A model generated the notes under the pieces. That model was not told the DNA's origin, did not search any database, and worked only from the letters and a program-made list of their open reading frames with translations. Made by a program: the position numbers and the translations under genes. 23,331 nucleotides of DNA from DATBHZ01 sp036557185 (lineage in GTDB: Bacteria; Actinomycetota; Acidimicrobiia; IMCC26256; JAENVU01): positions 1-23,331 of the forward strand of contig DATBHZ010000136.1 of the NCBI GenBank assembly GCA_036557185.1, in the 5' to 3' direction. Below, piece after piece: positions 6,326 to 13,274 of this stretch; the stretch's first letter is position 1; every line of letters starts with the position of its first letter.

Positions 6326-7375
6326 ATGCCCACAGCACCGAGCCCGGGAACGGGAGCCGCGGACGAGCTCAGGGACCTCGACGAGGCCACGGTCCGGGCA
6401 CTCGTCGACGCGGCCCCCGACGGCATCCTGTTGGCCGACGACACCGGCAACATCGTGTTCGCGAACCGTCAGACCGAGAAGATGTTCGGGTTCGGGCCCG
6501 AGGAGCTGCTGGGGCACTCGGTCGACGACCTCCTCCCAGAGCAGATGCGCGAGGTTCACCGCGCGCACCGAACGCGCTACAAGGCGGAGCCGCGCGTCCG
6601 GCCGATGGGTGCAGGCTTGTTGCTGCGCGGGCGACGGTCCGACGGCACGGAGTTCCCCGTCGAGATCAGCCTGAGCCCGCTCCGCACCGACAGCGGCCTC
6701 CAAGTGGTCGCGGTCGTGCGTGACGTGAGTGAGCGGATCGAGGCCGAGGAGCGAATCCAGCGCGCCGAACAGCACGTGCGCATCGTCGAGGACCGGGAAC
6801 GCATCGCTCGGGATCTTCACGACATCGTGATCCAGAAGCTCTTCGCCGCCGGAATGACTGTGCAAGGCGTGGCCGCAGGCGGCCTCGACGCCGACCGCGC
6901 CCAACGACTCAACCGCGTGGTGGACGATCTCGACGACACCATTCGCGAGATCCGATCCGTGATCTTCGGCTTGCAGTCTGAGGCTCGCGACGTGCCCGGA
7001 GTGCGGGCCGCGGTGCTCCGGATCCTGGACGACCAGCGGGAGGCTCTGGGGTTCGAGGCGAGACTCCGATTCGACGGCCCCGTCGACACGATGAATGATC
7101 TCGTCGCAGCCGAACTGCTGCCCGCCGTACGCGAGGCGGTCTCCAACGTCGCCCGCCACGCGGACGCGTCGTCGATGGAGGTCGACATCCAGTGCGGGGA
7201 CTTCGTGACGCTCCGTGTGCTCGACGACGGCCGTGGGCTGACGGGGACGGCATCGGGCGGGAACGGCATCCGCAACCTGTCGGAGCGCGCCGGCAAGCTC
7301 GGCGGGCGTTGCACGGTGAGCGCGCGGCCGGACGGCGGCACCATGCTCGAGTGGCGCGTGCCGAACGTCCCCTGA
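6326..7375 (+). CDS. PAS-domain sensor histidine kinase (HisKA_3 / NarL-DosS type)
   Basis: A 349-residue soluble kinase with no transmembrane segment. Residues 22-138 form a PAS domain (VRALVDAAPDGILLADDTGN at the start, FPVEISLSPLR, then VVRDVSERIEAEER as the exit helix). Residues 145-220 form the HisKA_3 dimerisation and phosphoacceptor domain, with His165 in ERIARDLHD. The HATPase domain has its N-box at NVARHA (274-279), G1 at DDGRG (300-304) and G2 at GGNGI (311-315). The order matches the C-terminal half of DosS/DevS kinases, but their GAF domains are replaced by a single PAS. The ATG at 6326 has GGAGG and AGGAAGG upstream. Its probable partner is the LuxR-type regulator at 7768-8442, encoded convergently. 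The signal sensed is unknown, and no heme or flavin ligand can be assigned by eye. Confidence 0.9.
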   Translation: MPTAPSPGTGAADELRDLDEATVRALVDAAPDGILLADDTGNIVFANRQTEKMFGFGPEELLGHSVDDLLPEQMREVHRAHRTRYKAEPRVRPMGAGLLLRGRRSDGTEFPVEISLSPLRTDSGLQVVAVVRDVSERIEAEERIQRAEQHVRIVEDRERIARDLHDIVIQKLFAAGMTVQGVAAGGLDADRAQRLNRVVDDLDDTIREIRSVIFGLQSEARDVPGVRAAVLRILDDQREALGFEARLRFDGPVDTMNDLVAAELLPAVREAVSNVARHADASSMEVDIQCGDFVTLRVLDDGRGLTGTASGGNGIRNLSERAGKLGGRCTVSARPDGGTMLEWRVPNVP

Positions 7376-7438
7376 CCAGCCTTCAGCACAGGACCTTCGG
7401 CTCTACTCGCGCACCCGTCGTTCGGTCGTGATGGGGAT

Positions 7439-7756
7439 GTGCCGGATCTTCCAACCTCGCTCGCTCCCGACAGCGTGGCGTGGTACGCCACCGTCGAGCA
7501 CCCGATGGGCGGCAGCAGCGAGCCGTGCTTCGAGGTCGTGGGATCGATGGTCTATCCCGCGGCCGGCCACCCGTCCGGGTGCGCCGCGTCTCCCTGGTAC
7601 CAGATCCGCGGTGACCTCGCTTACGCGGTGGTCGGGCATCCCGAGGGTCCGTCGCCGGAGCCGTCCTTGCGCGTGCGCGGCCGCGAGGTGTTCCCGATCG
7701 TCACCGATCCAGCGGCGTTCCCTGCAGCCTGGTTCTCGATTGCTCCACTGCCGTAG
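7439..7756 (+). CDS. Unrecognised 105-residue protein built of ~23-residue repeats
   Basis: I do not recognise this protein. It is made of three to four imperfect repeats with a period of about 23 residues: a first unit ending at EPCFEV (to residue 33), then units starting at VGSMVYPAAGHPSG (34), RGDLAYAVVGHPEG (57) and RGREVFPIVTDPAA (80). Each unit has the outline [VR]G-x-x-[VA]-[YF]-x-x-[VA]-[GT]-[HD]-P, then a linker and an aromatic/aliphatic strand. This suggests a run of short beta hairpins. There is no signal peptide or membrane segment. Third-position GC is high, supporting coding. The GTG at 7439 has only a weak GGGG motif close upstream. The gene lies 63 bases after the histidine kinase on the same strand and converges with the response regulator, 11 bases away. 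Confidence 0.68.
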   Translation: MPDLPTSLAPDSVAWYATVEHPMGGSSEPCFEVVGSMVYPAAGHPSGCAASPWYQIRGDLAYAVVGHPEGPSPEPSLRVRGREVFPIVTDPAAFPAAWFSIAPLP

Positions 7757-7767
7757 GTGCGCTTCGA

Positions 7768-8442
7768 TCAGCCGTCGGGTGGAGACGGAGTGTCGAACTC
7801 GCCACCGAGGCGCGCTGCGTACACCGCGGCCTGCGTCCGCGTCGACATCCCGAGCTTGGTCAACATGTTCGACACGTAGTTATTGACCGTCTTCTCAGCC
7901 AGGTGCAGCTCGTTCGCGATCTGCCGGTTGGTCATCCCGTCCGCGATCAGCTTCAGGATCTTGCGCTCTTGGCCGGTCAGGTGAGCCAGGCGCTCGTCCT
8001 CCGCGGGTGGGTTGCGCAGCCGCTCCTCGACACGCCGCGCGAGCTTTGGGTCGATCAACGATTCACCGTCTGCCGCTCGCCGGACCGCCGCCACGATGTC
8101 GTTGCCACGGATCTGCTTGAGCAAGTACCCGGAGGCGCCCGCCACGATCGCCTGCAGGAGCGCCTCGTCGTCGGAGAACGACGTGAGCATCAGGCATGCG
8201 ACCTCGGGATGCGCAGATCGGATCTCGCGACAGACGGCGATCCCGTCGCCGTCCGGCAAGCGGACGTCGAGCAGCGCGACGTCGGGCCTCGTGGGCGGCA
8301 CTCGTGCGATCGCCTCGGCCGCCGTGCCCGCCTCACCGACCACGCTGAGGTCGTCCTCGGACTCGAGAAGCTCACGCACCCCGCGGCGGACAACCTCGTG
8401 GTCGTCGAGCAGGAAGACCCGGATCGTGCGTTCGTCACCCAC
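7768..8442 (-). CDS. Response regulator, NarL/LuxR family (DosR-like)
   Basis: A 224-residue two-domain regulator. The receiver domain (residues 6-122) has the acidic pair Asp13-Asp14, phospho-acceptor Asp59 in LLDVRLPDGDG, Thr87 in LMLTSF and Lys109 in YLLKQ. A linker leads to a LuxR-type helix-turn-helix domain (155-212) with LTGQERKILKLIADGMTNRQI and the recognition helix LAEKTVNNYVSNMLTKL. The sequence resembles DosR/DevR of mycobacteria. Phosphorylation by the PAS kinase at 6326-7375 is the natural expectation, since the family pairs with HisKA_3 kinases and the genes are neighbours. It starts at a GTG (8442) without a clear ribosome binding site, 66 bases after the PPOX-fold gene on the same strand, so the two may share a transcript. 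Confidence 0.92.
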   Translation of the reverse strand: MGDERTIRVFLLDDHEVVRRGVRELLESEDDLSVVGEAGTAAEAIARVPPTRPDVALLDVRLPDGDGIAVCREIRSAHPEVACLMLTSFSDDEALLQAIVAGASGYLLKQIRGNDIVAAVRRAADGESLIDPKLARRVEERLRNPPAEDERLAHLTGQERKILKLIADGMTNRQIANELHLAEKTVNNYVSNMLTKLGMSTRTQAAVYAARLGGEFDTPSPPDG

Positions 8443-8508
8443 TCGAACAGGAGGATACGGCGACGGGCCGAGCGACGCGCCCCGCCGCGCGCCCCGCGCG
8501 GATCCCGG

Positions 8509-8961
8509 TTACATGCCCAGGATGGTCTCGAGCGGCACCGTCCAGGTCGAGTCCGGGGCGTGGAGCTTGCGCCCGGTGATCATGAACGGCTCGAGGAAGA
8601 GCCAAACGTCGCGTTCCGCCGACATCCAGGGCTCCGGATCGAAGCGAGTACGAACGTCGGCCGCGTCGGGGTCGATCCGCTGCAACATGCCACGCACGAG
8701 GACCGACCATCCTTCGTGTGCGGCCGGGTCGATGTTGTCGATCTCGAAGGCGGCGTGCATGCCCCCCTCGTCGATCACGTTCCCCGGGCGTGTGCGGACG
8801 GCGATCCAAACGTGACCCACCGTCTCGACGAGCTTGTAATTCACGGGCAGGACGACCGGGAAGCCGTTGACGACGACGGCGATCCGCCCGACCGAACCCT
8901 GCCGCAACAGCGCCGCACAGGTATCCGGGGCCAGCGTCTCGAGCCACGGTTCGGTGGTCAC
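8509..8961 (-). CDS. Pyridoxamine 5'-phosphate oxidase-like FMN-binding protein
   Basis: A 150-residue protein with the split-barrel fold of the PPOX superfamily, closest by eye to the Pyridox_oxase_2 group. LLRQGSVGRIAVVVNGFPVVLPVNY (about residues 17-41) is the diagnostic first hairpin. RTRPGNVIDEGGMHAAFEIDNID and GWSVLVRGML follow in the usual order. Members bind FMN or F420, but substrates are rarely known. The GTG at 8961 is chosen because AGGAG lies upstream, and longer in-frame starts add only low-complexity sequence. Genes of this type are often found in DosR-type regulons of actinobacteria, and here the response regulator is directly downstream. Divergent from the VOC-family gene at 9086. 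Confidence 0.85.
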   Translation of the reverse strand: MTTEPWLETLAPDTCAALLRQGSVGRIAVVVNGFPVVLPVNYKLVETVGHVWIAVRTRPGNVIDEGGMHAAFEIDNIDPAAHEGWSVLVRGMLQRIDPDAADVRTRFDPEPWMSAERDVWLFLEPFMITGRKLHAPDSTWTVPLETILGM

Positions 8962-9085
8962 TCGGTCTCCTCTTGCCGGCGGCGCCCCGGCAGTCTCGCG
9001 CGCGCGAGCGGTCGCACCACGAGGAGACAGAATTGACGACAGCTCGGGAACGCGCGCCCGAGATCGCTCGCAAGGAGGACGGACG

Positions 9086-9565
9086 ATGCCCCGGATCACT
9101 CCCAACCTTTGGTTCGACACGCAGGCGAAGGACGCGGCCGAGCTCTACGTGTCACTGTTCCCGAACTCGAAGATCACCAACGTGAGTCATTACGGCGAGG
9201 GCGCGCCGAAGCCTGCCGGGACTGTGCTCACGGTCGACTTCGTGCTGGACGGCCAGCCGTACACGGCGATCAACGGGGGGCCGGAGTTCGTCTTCGACGA
9301 GGCGGTCTCGTTCCTGATTCACTGCGCCGACCAGGAAGAGGTCGACCACTACTGGAACGCGCTCACCGACGGCGGCGAGGAGAGCCAGTGCGGATGGCTC
9401 AAGGACCGCTTCGGCCTCTCGTGGCAGGTCGTGCCCGAAGCGCTCGGCGAGCTGCTCGGTGACCCGGACCCGGACCGAGCGCAACGAGCGATGCAGGCGA
9501 TGCTCTCCATGCGCAAGCTGGACGTCGATGCCCTACGCGCAGCCGCGGGCGGCGACAAGGGTTGA
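9086..9565 (+). CDS. VOC-superfamily (PhnB-like) protein
   Basis: A 159-residue protein of the PhnB / 3-demethylubiquinone methyltransferase-like branch of the VOC (glyoxalase fold) superfamily. Visible hallmarks are NLWFDTQAKDAAELYVSLFPNSKI at the N-terminus, VDFVLDGQPYTAINGGPEFVF in the middle, the EVDHYWNALTDGGEESQCGWLKDRFGLSW block and VVPEAL afterwards. In PhnB the usual metal ligands of VOC enzymes are often lost, and the activity of this branch is not established. The start is clear, with AAGGAGG (9071-9077) upstream of the ATG at 9086. The last ~40 residues (DPDRAQRAMQAMLSMRKLDV) are a helical tail typical of the group. It converges with the GH15 gene, 13 bases away. Confidence 0.9.
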   Translation: MPRITPNLWFDTQAKDAAELYVSLFPNSKITNVSHYGEGAPKPAGTVLTVDFVLDGQPYTAINGGPEFVFDEAVSFLIHCADQEEVDHYWNALTDGGEESQCGWLKDRFGLSWQVVPEALGELLGDPDPDRAQRAMQAMLSMRKLDVDALRAAAGGDKG

Positions 9566-9578
9566 CGAGCGCCAAACT

Positions 9579-11447
9579 CTAAGACGACGCCGGCAGCGCG
9601 TCCTCTTCCTCGTTCGCGATGAGGCGCAGCGCGGCGTCGATCAACGCGAGGTGCGTGAACGCCTGCGGGTAGTTGCCGAGATGGCGTCCGGTCGTCGAGT
9701 CGATCTCCTCGGCGTACAGGTGCAACGGGCCGGCGAACGAGAGCAGCTTCTCGAACAATGCGCGTGCCCTCGCCGTCTCGTCGATCATCGCGAGCGCGGA
9801 CACGAGCCAGAACGAGCAGATCGTGAACGTGCCCTCCTCGGATCCAGCCAGACCGTCGTCTGCGCGGTCGAGGCGGTACCGCAGGACCAGATCGTCGCTC
9901 GTGAGCTCGTCCGCGATCGCGAGCACCGTCGCCCGGACCCGTTGGTCGTCGGGCGGGAGGAAGTCCATGATCGGGATGAGGAGATTCGACGCGTCGAGAT
10001 CGGTGGTGCCGTAGTGCTGGACGAACACACCGCGGTCGTCGACGCCGTGTGCGAGCACGTCCGCCATGATCTCCTTGGCGGCCGCTTCCCAACGATCGGC
10101 GCGCTCGTCGTCGCCCCTTCCGCGGGCCAGTCGCGCACCGCGATCGGCGGCAACCCAACACATCACCTTCGATGCCACGAAGTGCTGCGGCTCTCCGCGC
10201 ATCTCCCAGATGCCCTGATCGGGCTCGCCGGCGTTCGCGATCGCTTGGTCGACAAGGGTCGCGAGGCCCTCCCAGACCTGCTGTGGGACGGCCCCGTCAC
10301 GACGCGCGTGGGTTGCGATCGAGTCGAGCAGCATTCCCCAGACGTCGTGCTGCTGCTGATCGAACGCGCCGTTCCCGGTCCGCACGGGTTTCGAGTCGAG
10401 GTAACCGGAGAGATGGTCGAGCGTGTGCTCGGTGAGGTCGGTCTCTCCACCGATCCCGTACATGATCTGCATCGTCCAGTCGCCACCGTCGCGCGCCGAC
10501 GGTGCGATCGTCTCGAGGAGGAACGCGAAGTATTCGAACGCCTCCCAGTCGAAGCCGAGCGCATGCAACGCGCGCAACATGAACGCGCTGTCGCGGATCC
10601 AGGTGAACCGGTAGTCCCAGTTGCGTTCCCCGCCGGGCGTCTCCGGGAGTGAGGTCGTCGCCGCTGCCATGATCGCCCCGGTCGGCGCGTAGCTCAGGCC
10701 CTTGAGCGCGAGCGCGCTCCGCTCGATGTACGGCCGCCAGACGTGGTCGGGAAAGGTGCCGAGGCTCAACCACTCACGCCAGTACTGCTGGGTCGTCTCC
10801 AACTGCTCGAGCGCGGCGTCGACGCTGTCGGGGAGCTGGTCACCCCAAGAGAGCGCGATCCATGCCGTCTCCCCCTCCTGGAGCGTCGTCCGCCCGTATC
10901 CGCGCGACCCGACGGTCCCGAGCCGCAGGCTGCTCCCGAGCCGGAGCGACATGTCACCGGACGTGACCTTCAGCCGGTCGTAGCCCTCTCCTTCGTACTC
11001 CCACATACCGATCGACCGGCCGTAGTCGAACAGCGGAAGGCAGTTGGCCTCCACCTCGACCCGACCGTCGAAGCACGACGCGATGCGCAGCAGCGTGCCT
11101 TGCGCGAGGACGTCCTCGGGGACGCGGCGCCAGGTCGAAAGGCGCGCATTGTTCGAAGGCGGGCCAACGACCAGAAGGTCCGTCACGGTCATCCAGCCCG
11201 ACGCCGTGTGCCAGGTCGTCTCGAGCACGTTCGTGCCCGGCAGGTAGCGTCGCTGGTCCGGCACGGTGGCCGCCGACGGGCCGAACCGAAAGATGCCGGC
11301 GGAGCGATCGAGCAAGGCAGTGAACACACTCGGCGAGTCCGGCCGTGGCAGGCACAGCCACTCCACCGCGCCGTCCGGAGCTACGAGAGCGTTGACCTCG
11401 CAATCCGACAGGAACCCGTAGCCGGCAATGGGGGGAAACGTGGTCAT
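9579..11447 (-). CDS. Glycoside hydrolase family 15 protein, trehalase/glucoamylase-like
   Basis: A 622-residue GH15 protein, of the type annotated as trehalase in mycobacteria. The N-terminal beta domain (about 1-240) opens with PIAGYGFLSDCEVNALVAPDGAVEWLCLP. The (alpha/alpha)6 catalytic barrel carries GGERNWDYRFTWIRDS (272-287), DQGIWEMRGEP (410-420), EEGTFTICSFWLV and LYAEEIDSTTGRHLGNYPQAFTH (578-599). The glutamates in GIWEMRG (Glu415) and AEEID (Glu580/581) are the likely acid/base pair by family analogy. No signal peptide is present, so it should act in the cytoplasm, breaking down trehalose or short alpha-glucans. The ATG at 11447 is preferred because GAGG lies upstream. A TTG 23 codons earlier adds a polar, unconserved stretch. 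Substrate is uncertain, since GH15 also includes glucoamylases and dextranases. Confidence 0.9.
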   Translation of the reverse strand: MTTFPPIAGYGFLSDCEVNALVAPDGAVEWLCLPRPDSPSVFTALLDRSAGIFRFGPSAATVPDQRRYLPGTNVLETTWHTASGWMTVTDLLVVGPPSNNARLSTWRRVPEDVLAQGTLLRIASCFDGRVEVEANCLPLFDYGRSIGMWEYEGEGYDRLKVTSGDMSLRLGSSLRLGTVGSRGYGRTTLQEGETAWIALSWGDQLPDSVDAALEQLETTQQYWREWLSLGTFPDHVWRPYIERSALALKGLSYAPTGAIMAAATTSLPETPGGERNWDYRFTWIRDSAFMLRALHALGFDWEAFEYFAFLLETIAPSARDGGDWTMQIMYGIGGETDLTEHTLDHLSGYLDSKPVRTGNGAFDQQQHDVWGMLLDSIATHARRDGAVPQQVWEGLATLVDQAIANAGEPDQGIWEMRGEPQHFVASKVMCWVAADRGARLARGRGDDERADRWEAAAKEIMADVLAHGVDDRGVFVQHYGTTDLDASNLLIPIMDFLPPDDQRVRATVLAIADELTSDDLVLRYRLDRADDGLAGSEEGTFTICSFWLVSALAMIDETARARALFEKLLSFAGPLHLYAEEIDSTTGRHLGNYPQAFTHLALIDAALRLIANEEEDALPASS

Positions 11448-11558
11448 CCGGACCTCAGTCGATCGCGGGGAGAAATCGGACGCACCATCGTGACTGTCCC
11501 GCTCGGTCGACGTCAACGCGCCGCGCCCCCGACAGCCTTCCGGACGCTCGCGCGAAAC

Positions 11559-11583
11559 CGCCCCGAGGTGTGACCCCGGGGCG
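11559..11583. terminator. Inverted repeat in the gap between bldC and the GH15 gene
   Basis: Arms CGCCCCG and CGGGGCG enclose an 11-base loop. A second inverted repeat (GCCGGC-GCA-GCCGGC, 11625-11639) lies just downstream of the bldC stop. Either could stop bldC transcription, which runs toward the GH15 gene on the same strand. Neither has a U-tract. Confidence 0.35.
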
Positions 11584-11646
11584 CTGCGACCGGATGGTCG
11601 CCTGCTTCGCTGTGCAACAGCAGCGCCGGCGCAGCCGGCACCGCGG

Positions 11647-11847
11647 CTAGACCTCGGTCGAGTCCTCGACTTGCTCGAGGAAGCGGCGGATCTCCGACGC
11701 CTTGAAGCGACGGTGGCCGCCCAACGTGCGGATCGCCGAGATCTTCCCTGCTCGTGCCCAGCGCGTTACGGTCTTCGGATTGACGCGGAACATGGCCGCA
11801 ACCTCCGAAGGCGTCAACAACGCGTCGTTGTCAGGCTGTGCCTGCAT
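11647..11847 (-). CDS. bldC: BldC-family MerR-like DNA-binding regulator
   Basis: A 66-residue protein nearly the same length as Streptomyces BldC and matching it along its whole core: LLTPSEVAAMFRVNPKTVTRWARAGK (10-35) is the helix-turn-helix, followed by the wing IRTLGGHRRF and helix SEIRRFLEQV. BldC binds co-operatively to direct repeats and controls the timing of development in Streptomyces. In non-sporulating actinobacteria its targets are unknown. The ATG at 11847 is chosen because GGGAGG lies just upstream. A GTG at 11919 would add 24 residues with no counterpart in the family. It is downstream of purM on the same strand but separated by about 380 bases with its own promoter-like element, so it is probably an independent unit. 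Confidence 0.92.
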   Translation of the reverse strand: MQAQPDNDALLTPSEVAAMFRVNPKTVTRWARAGKISAIRTLGGHRRFKASEIRRFLEQVEDSTEV

Positions 11848-12228
11848 TCTTGGTGCCTCCCCCAGCTCAGGCGCCTGCCCGGCTCTCTGGTGCTTGTGTT
11901 CTGTCAGGAGCTCGGACACTGACGGTGCCCAGCCCGTGTCCGGTTTCGACCCAGAGGAACTTTGTGATCCCCTGAGAGCGATGTGCGAACCTTAGCACGG
12001 ACCCTCTCCGAATAGCTAGTCAATCGACCACCATTCGTCGTACTCCGCGCGGAGCGTAGCGGATGAAGCCGGGCAAGGATAGGCAGCGGGAACCAAATCC
12101 GTTGTATCCGACCATCAAGGCCTGTTTCCGGGGCATCCTGCGCGCGTGCTGTGACCGAAGGCACGGGGCCTAACGGCCCGATTCGTCCGAATCACGCAGA
12201 ATGGCAACAGCCCGTGCGCGCGGAGATG
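11848..12228. other. Long intergenic region upstream of bldC
   Basis: About 380 bases without a convincing gene. It holds the bldC leader and its candidate promoter (11989-11997 on the minus strand) and a hairpin in the leader (GGACAC 11914-11919 pairing with GTGTCC 11936-11941). It also holds a 12-base palindrome CTCCGCGCGGAG (12043-12054). Two small hairpins downstream of purM (GGGCC-TAAC-GGCCC at 12166-12179 and GATTCG-TC-CGAATC at 12180-12193) could end the purine transcript. Confidence 0.6.
11989..11997 (-). promoter_or_regulatory. bldC: Candidate extended -10 promoter of bldC
   Basis: The minus strand reads TGCTAAGGT, an exact TGnTAnnnT extended -10. A TTGACT lies further upstream (about 12012-12017 on the plus strand) but is too far away (23 bases) to be a standard -35. 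A start near 11982 would give a leader of about 135 bases before the bldC ATG. Confidence 0.5.
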
Positions 12229-13272
12229 TCAGTCGCGCGTCAGCGTGACACGACCTGCACCGCGCGCGATCTCCCCGATGTGCCATGCCGCGTGCCGGGA
12301 ACGGGCGAGGGACTCGATCGCTTCCGAGATCGCCGACGCGGGGACCACCGCGACCATGCCGATGCCGAGGTTGAAGACGCGCTCCATCTCCGCGTCGGCG
12401 ATCTCACCGGCGGCTTGGACCTCGCGGAAGATGCGCGGCTCCTCCCAGCTGCCGCGACGGATGCGTGCCTCGCAGCCGTCCGGAAGCACCCGGGCCACGT
12501 TGCCGGAAAGCCCGCCACCGGTGATGTGGGCGAGGGCGTGCACCTCCACCTCGCGTCGCAGGCGGGCGAGAGCCGGGGCGTAGATCACGCTCGGGACGAG
12601 CAGCTCGTCGCCCAGGGATCTGTCCGCCCCCGGCCAAGCCGGCTCGTCGAGCCTGCGGTGACCGCGATCGAAGAGCGCGCGCCGCGCGAGGGTGTAGCCG
12701 TTGCACCGCAGCCCCGGGCTGGCGATCCCGACCAGAGCATCGCCTGCCCCGACATCGCGCGGCAGGAGCAAGCTCCGATCGGCGGCTCCGACGGCGAACC
12801 CCACCAGATCGAACGCACCCGGCTCCATCGCGCCCGGGTGCTCGGACATCTCTCCGCCGAGCAGCGCGAACCCTGCCGTACGGCAACCGCCGGCGACACC
12901 GCGCACGATCTCGTCGATCATCTCCGGCTCCAGCACACCGACCGAGATGTAGTCCTGGAAGAACAGCGGGTCGGCACCTTGCGCGGCGATGTCGTCGCCG
13001 GTGCCGACGAGGTCGATCCCGATCGTGTCGTACTTGCGCGCGAGCCGGGCGACGTCGGACTTCGTGCCCACGCCGTCGGTCGAGGCGACGAGCACGGGCG
13101 ACTCGTACGGGAGCGCGTCGACCGAGAAGAGGCCTCCGAAGCCGGCAGTGTCCTCGATCACCTCGGGTCGGTGCGTGCTGCGGACGTGCGCCTTGATCCT
13201 GGCGACGGCGCGGTCACCGGCTTCGATGTCGACGCCCGCCTGCGCGTAGGTGAGCGGCTCGGGTTCGTCCAC
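12229..13272 (-). CDS. purM: Phosphoribosylformylglycinamidine cyclo-ligase (AIR synthetase)
   Basis: A 347-residue enzyme that closes the imidazole ring, converting FGAM and ATP to aminoimidazole ribotide in step five of purine synthesis. The N-terminus TYAQAGVDIEAGD is the ordinary PurM opening. GFGGLFSVD (44-52) and ASTDGVGTKSDVA (63-75) are the phosphate and ATP contact loops, GDDIAAQGADPLFFQDY is the next conserved block, and GGEMSEHPGAM follows. The C-terminal ALAHITGGGLSGNVARVLP block is complete, so the enzyme looks intact. It starts at a GTG only two bases after the purF stop without its own ribosome binding site, so it should depend on purF translation. Confidence 0.96.
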   Translation of the reverse strand: MDEPEPLTYAQAGVDIEAGDRAVARIKAHVRSTHRPEVIEDTAGFGGLFSVDALPYESPVLVASTDGVGTKSDVARLARKYDTIGIDLVGTGDDIAAQGADPLFFQDYISVGVLEPEMIDEIVRGVAGGCRTAGFALLGGEMSEHPGAMEPGAFDLVGFAVGAADRSLLLPRDVGAGDALVGIASPGLRCNGYTLARRALFDRGHRRLDEPAWPGADRSLGDELLVPSVIYAPALARLRREVEVHALAHITGGGLSGNVARVLPDGCEARIRRGSWEEPRIFREVQAAGEIADAEMERVFNLGIGMVAVVPASAISEAIESLARSRHAAWHIGEIARGAGRVTLTRD

Positions 13273-13274
13273 CG

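Noticed and set aside
5177..7159. A 660-codon minus-strand open frame extending the lipoprotein upstream across the kinase gene
   Set aside because: The lipoprotein signal begins at 6058. Everything upstream in that frame is antisense to the kinase and has no domain.
4718..7375. A continuous plus-strand open frame of 885 codons running through the lipoprotein and into the histidine kinase
   Set aside because: Only the part from 6326 has kinase domains. The upstream part is the complement of the lipoprotein and YbjQ-family genes plus the tRNA, and stays open because GC-rich DNA has few stops.
8449..8455. AGGAGGA on the plus strand, resembling a strong ribosome binding site
   Set aside because: No start codon with a sensible frame follows. 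The region is the upstream gap of the response regulator on the other strand.
11904..12164. An 86-codon minus-strand frame upstream of bldC
   Set aside because: It overlaps the predicted bldC promoter and leader, has irregular codon use and no recognisable motif.
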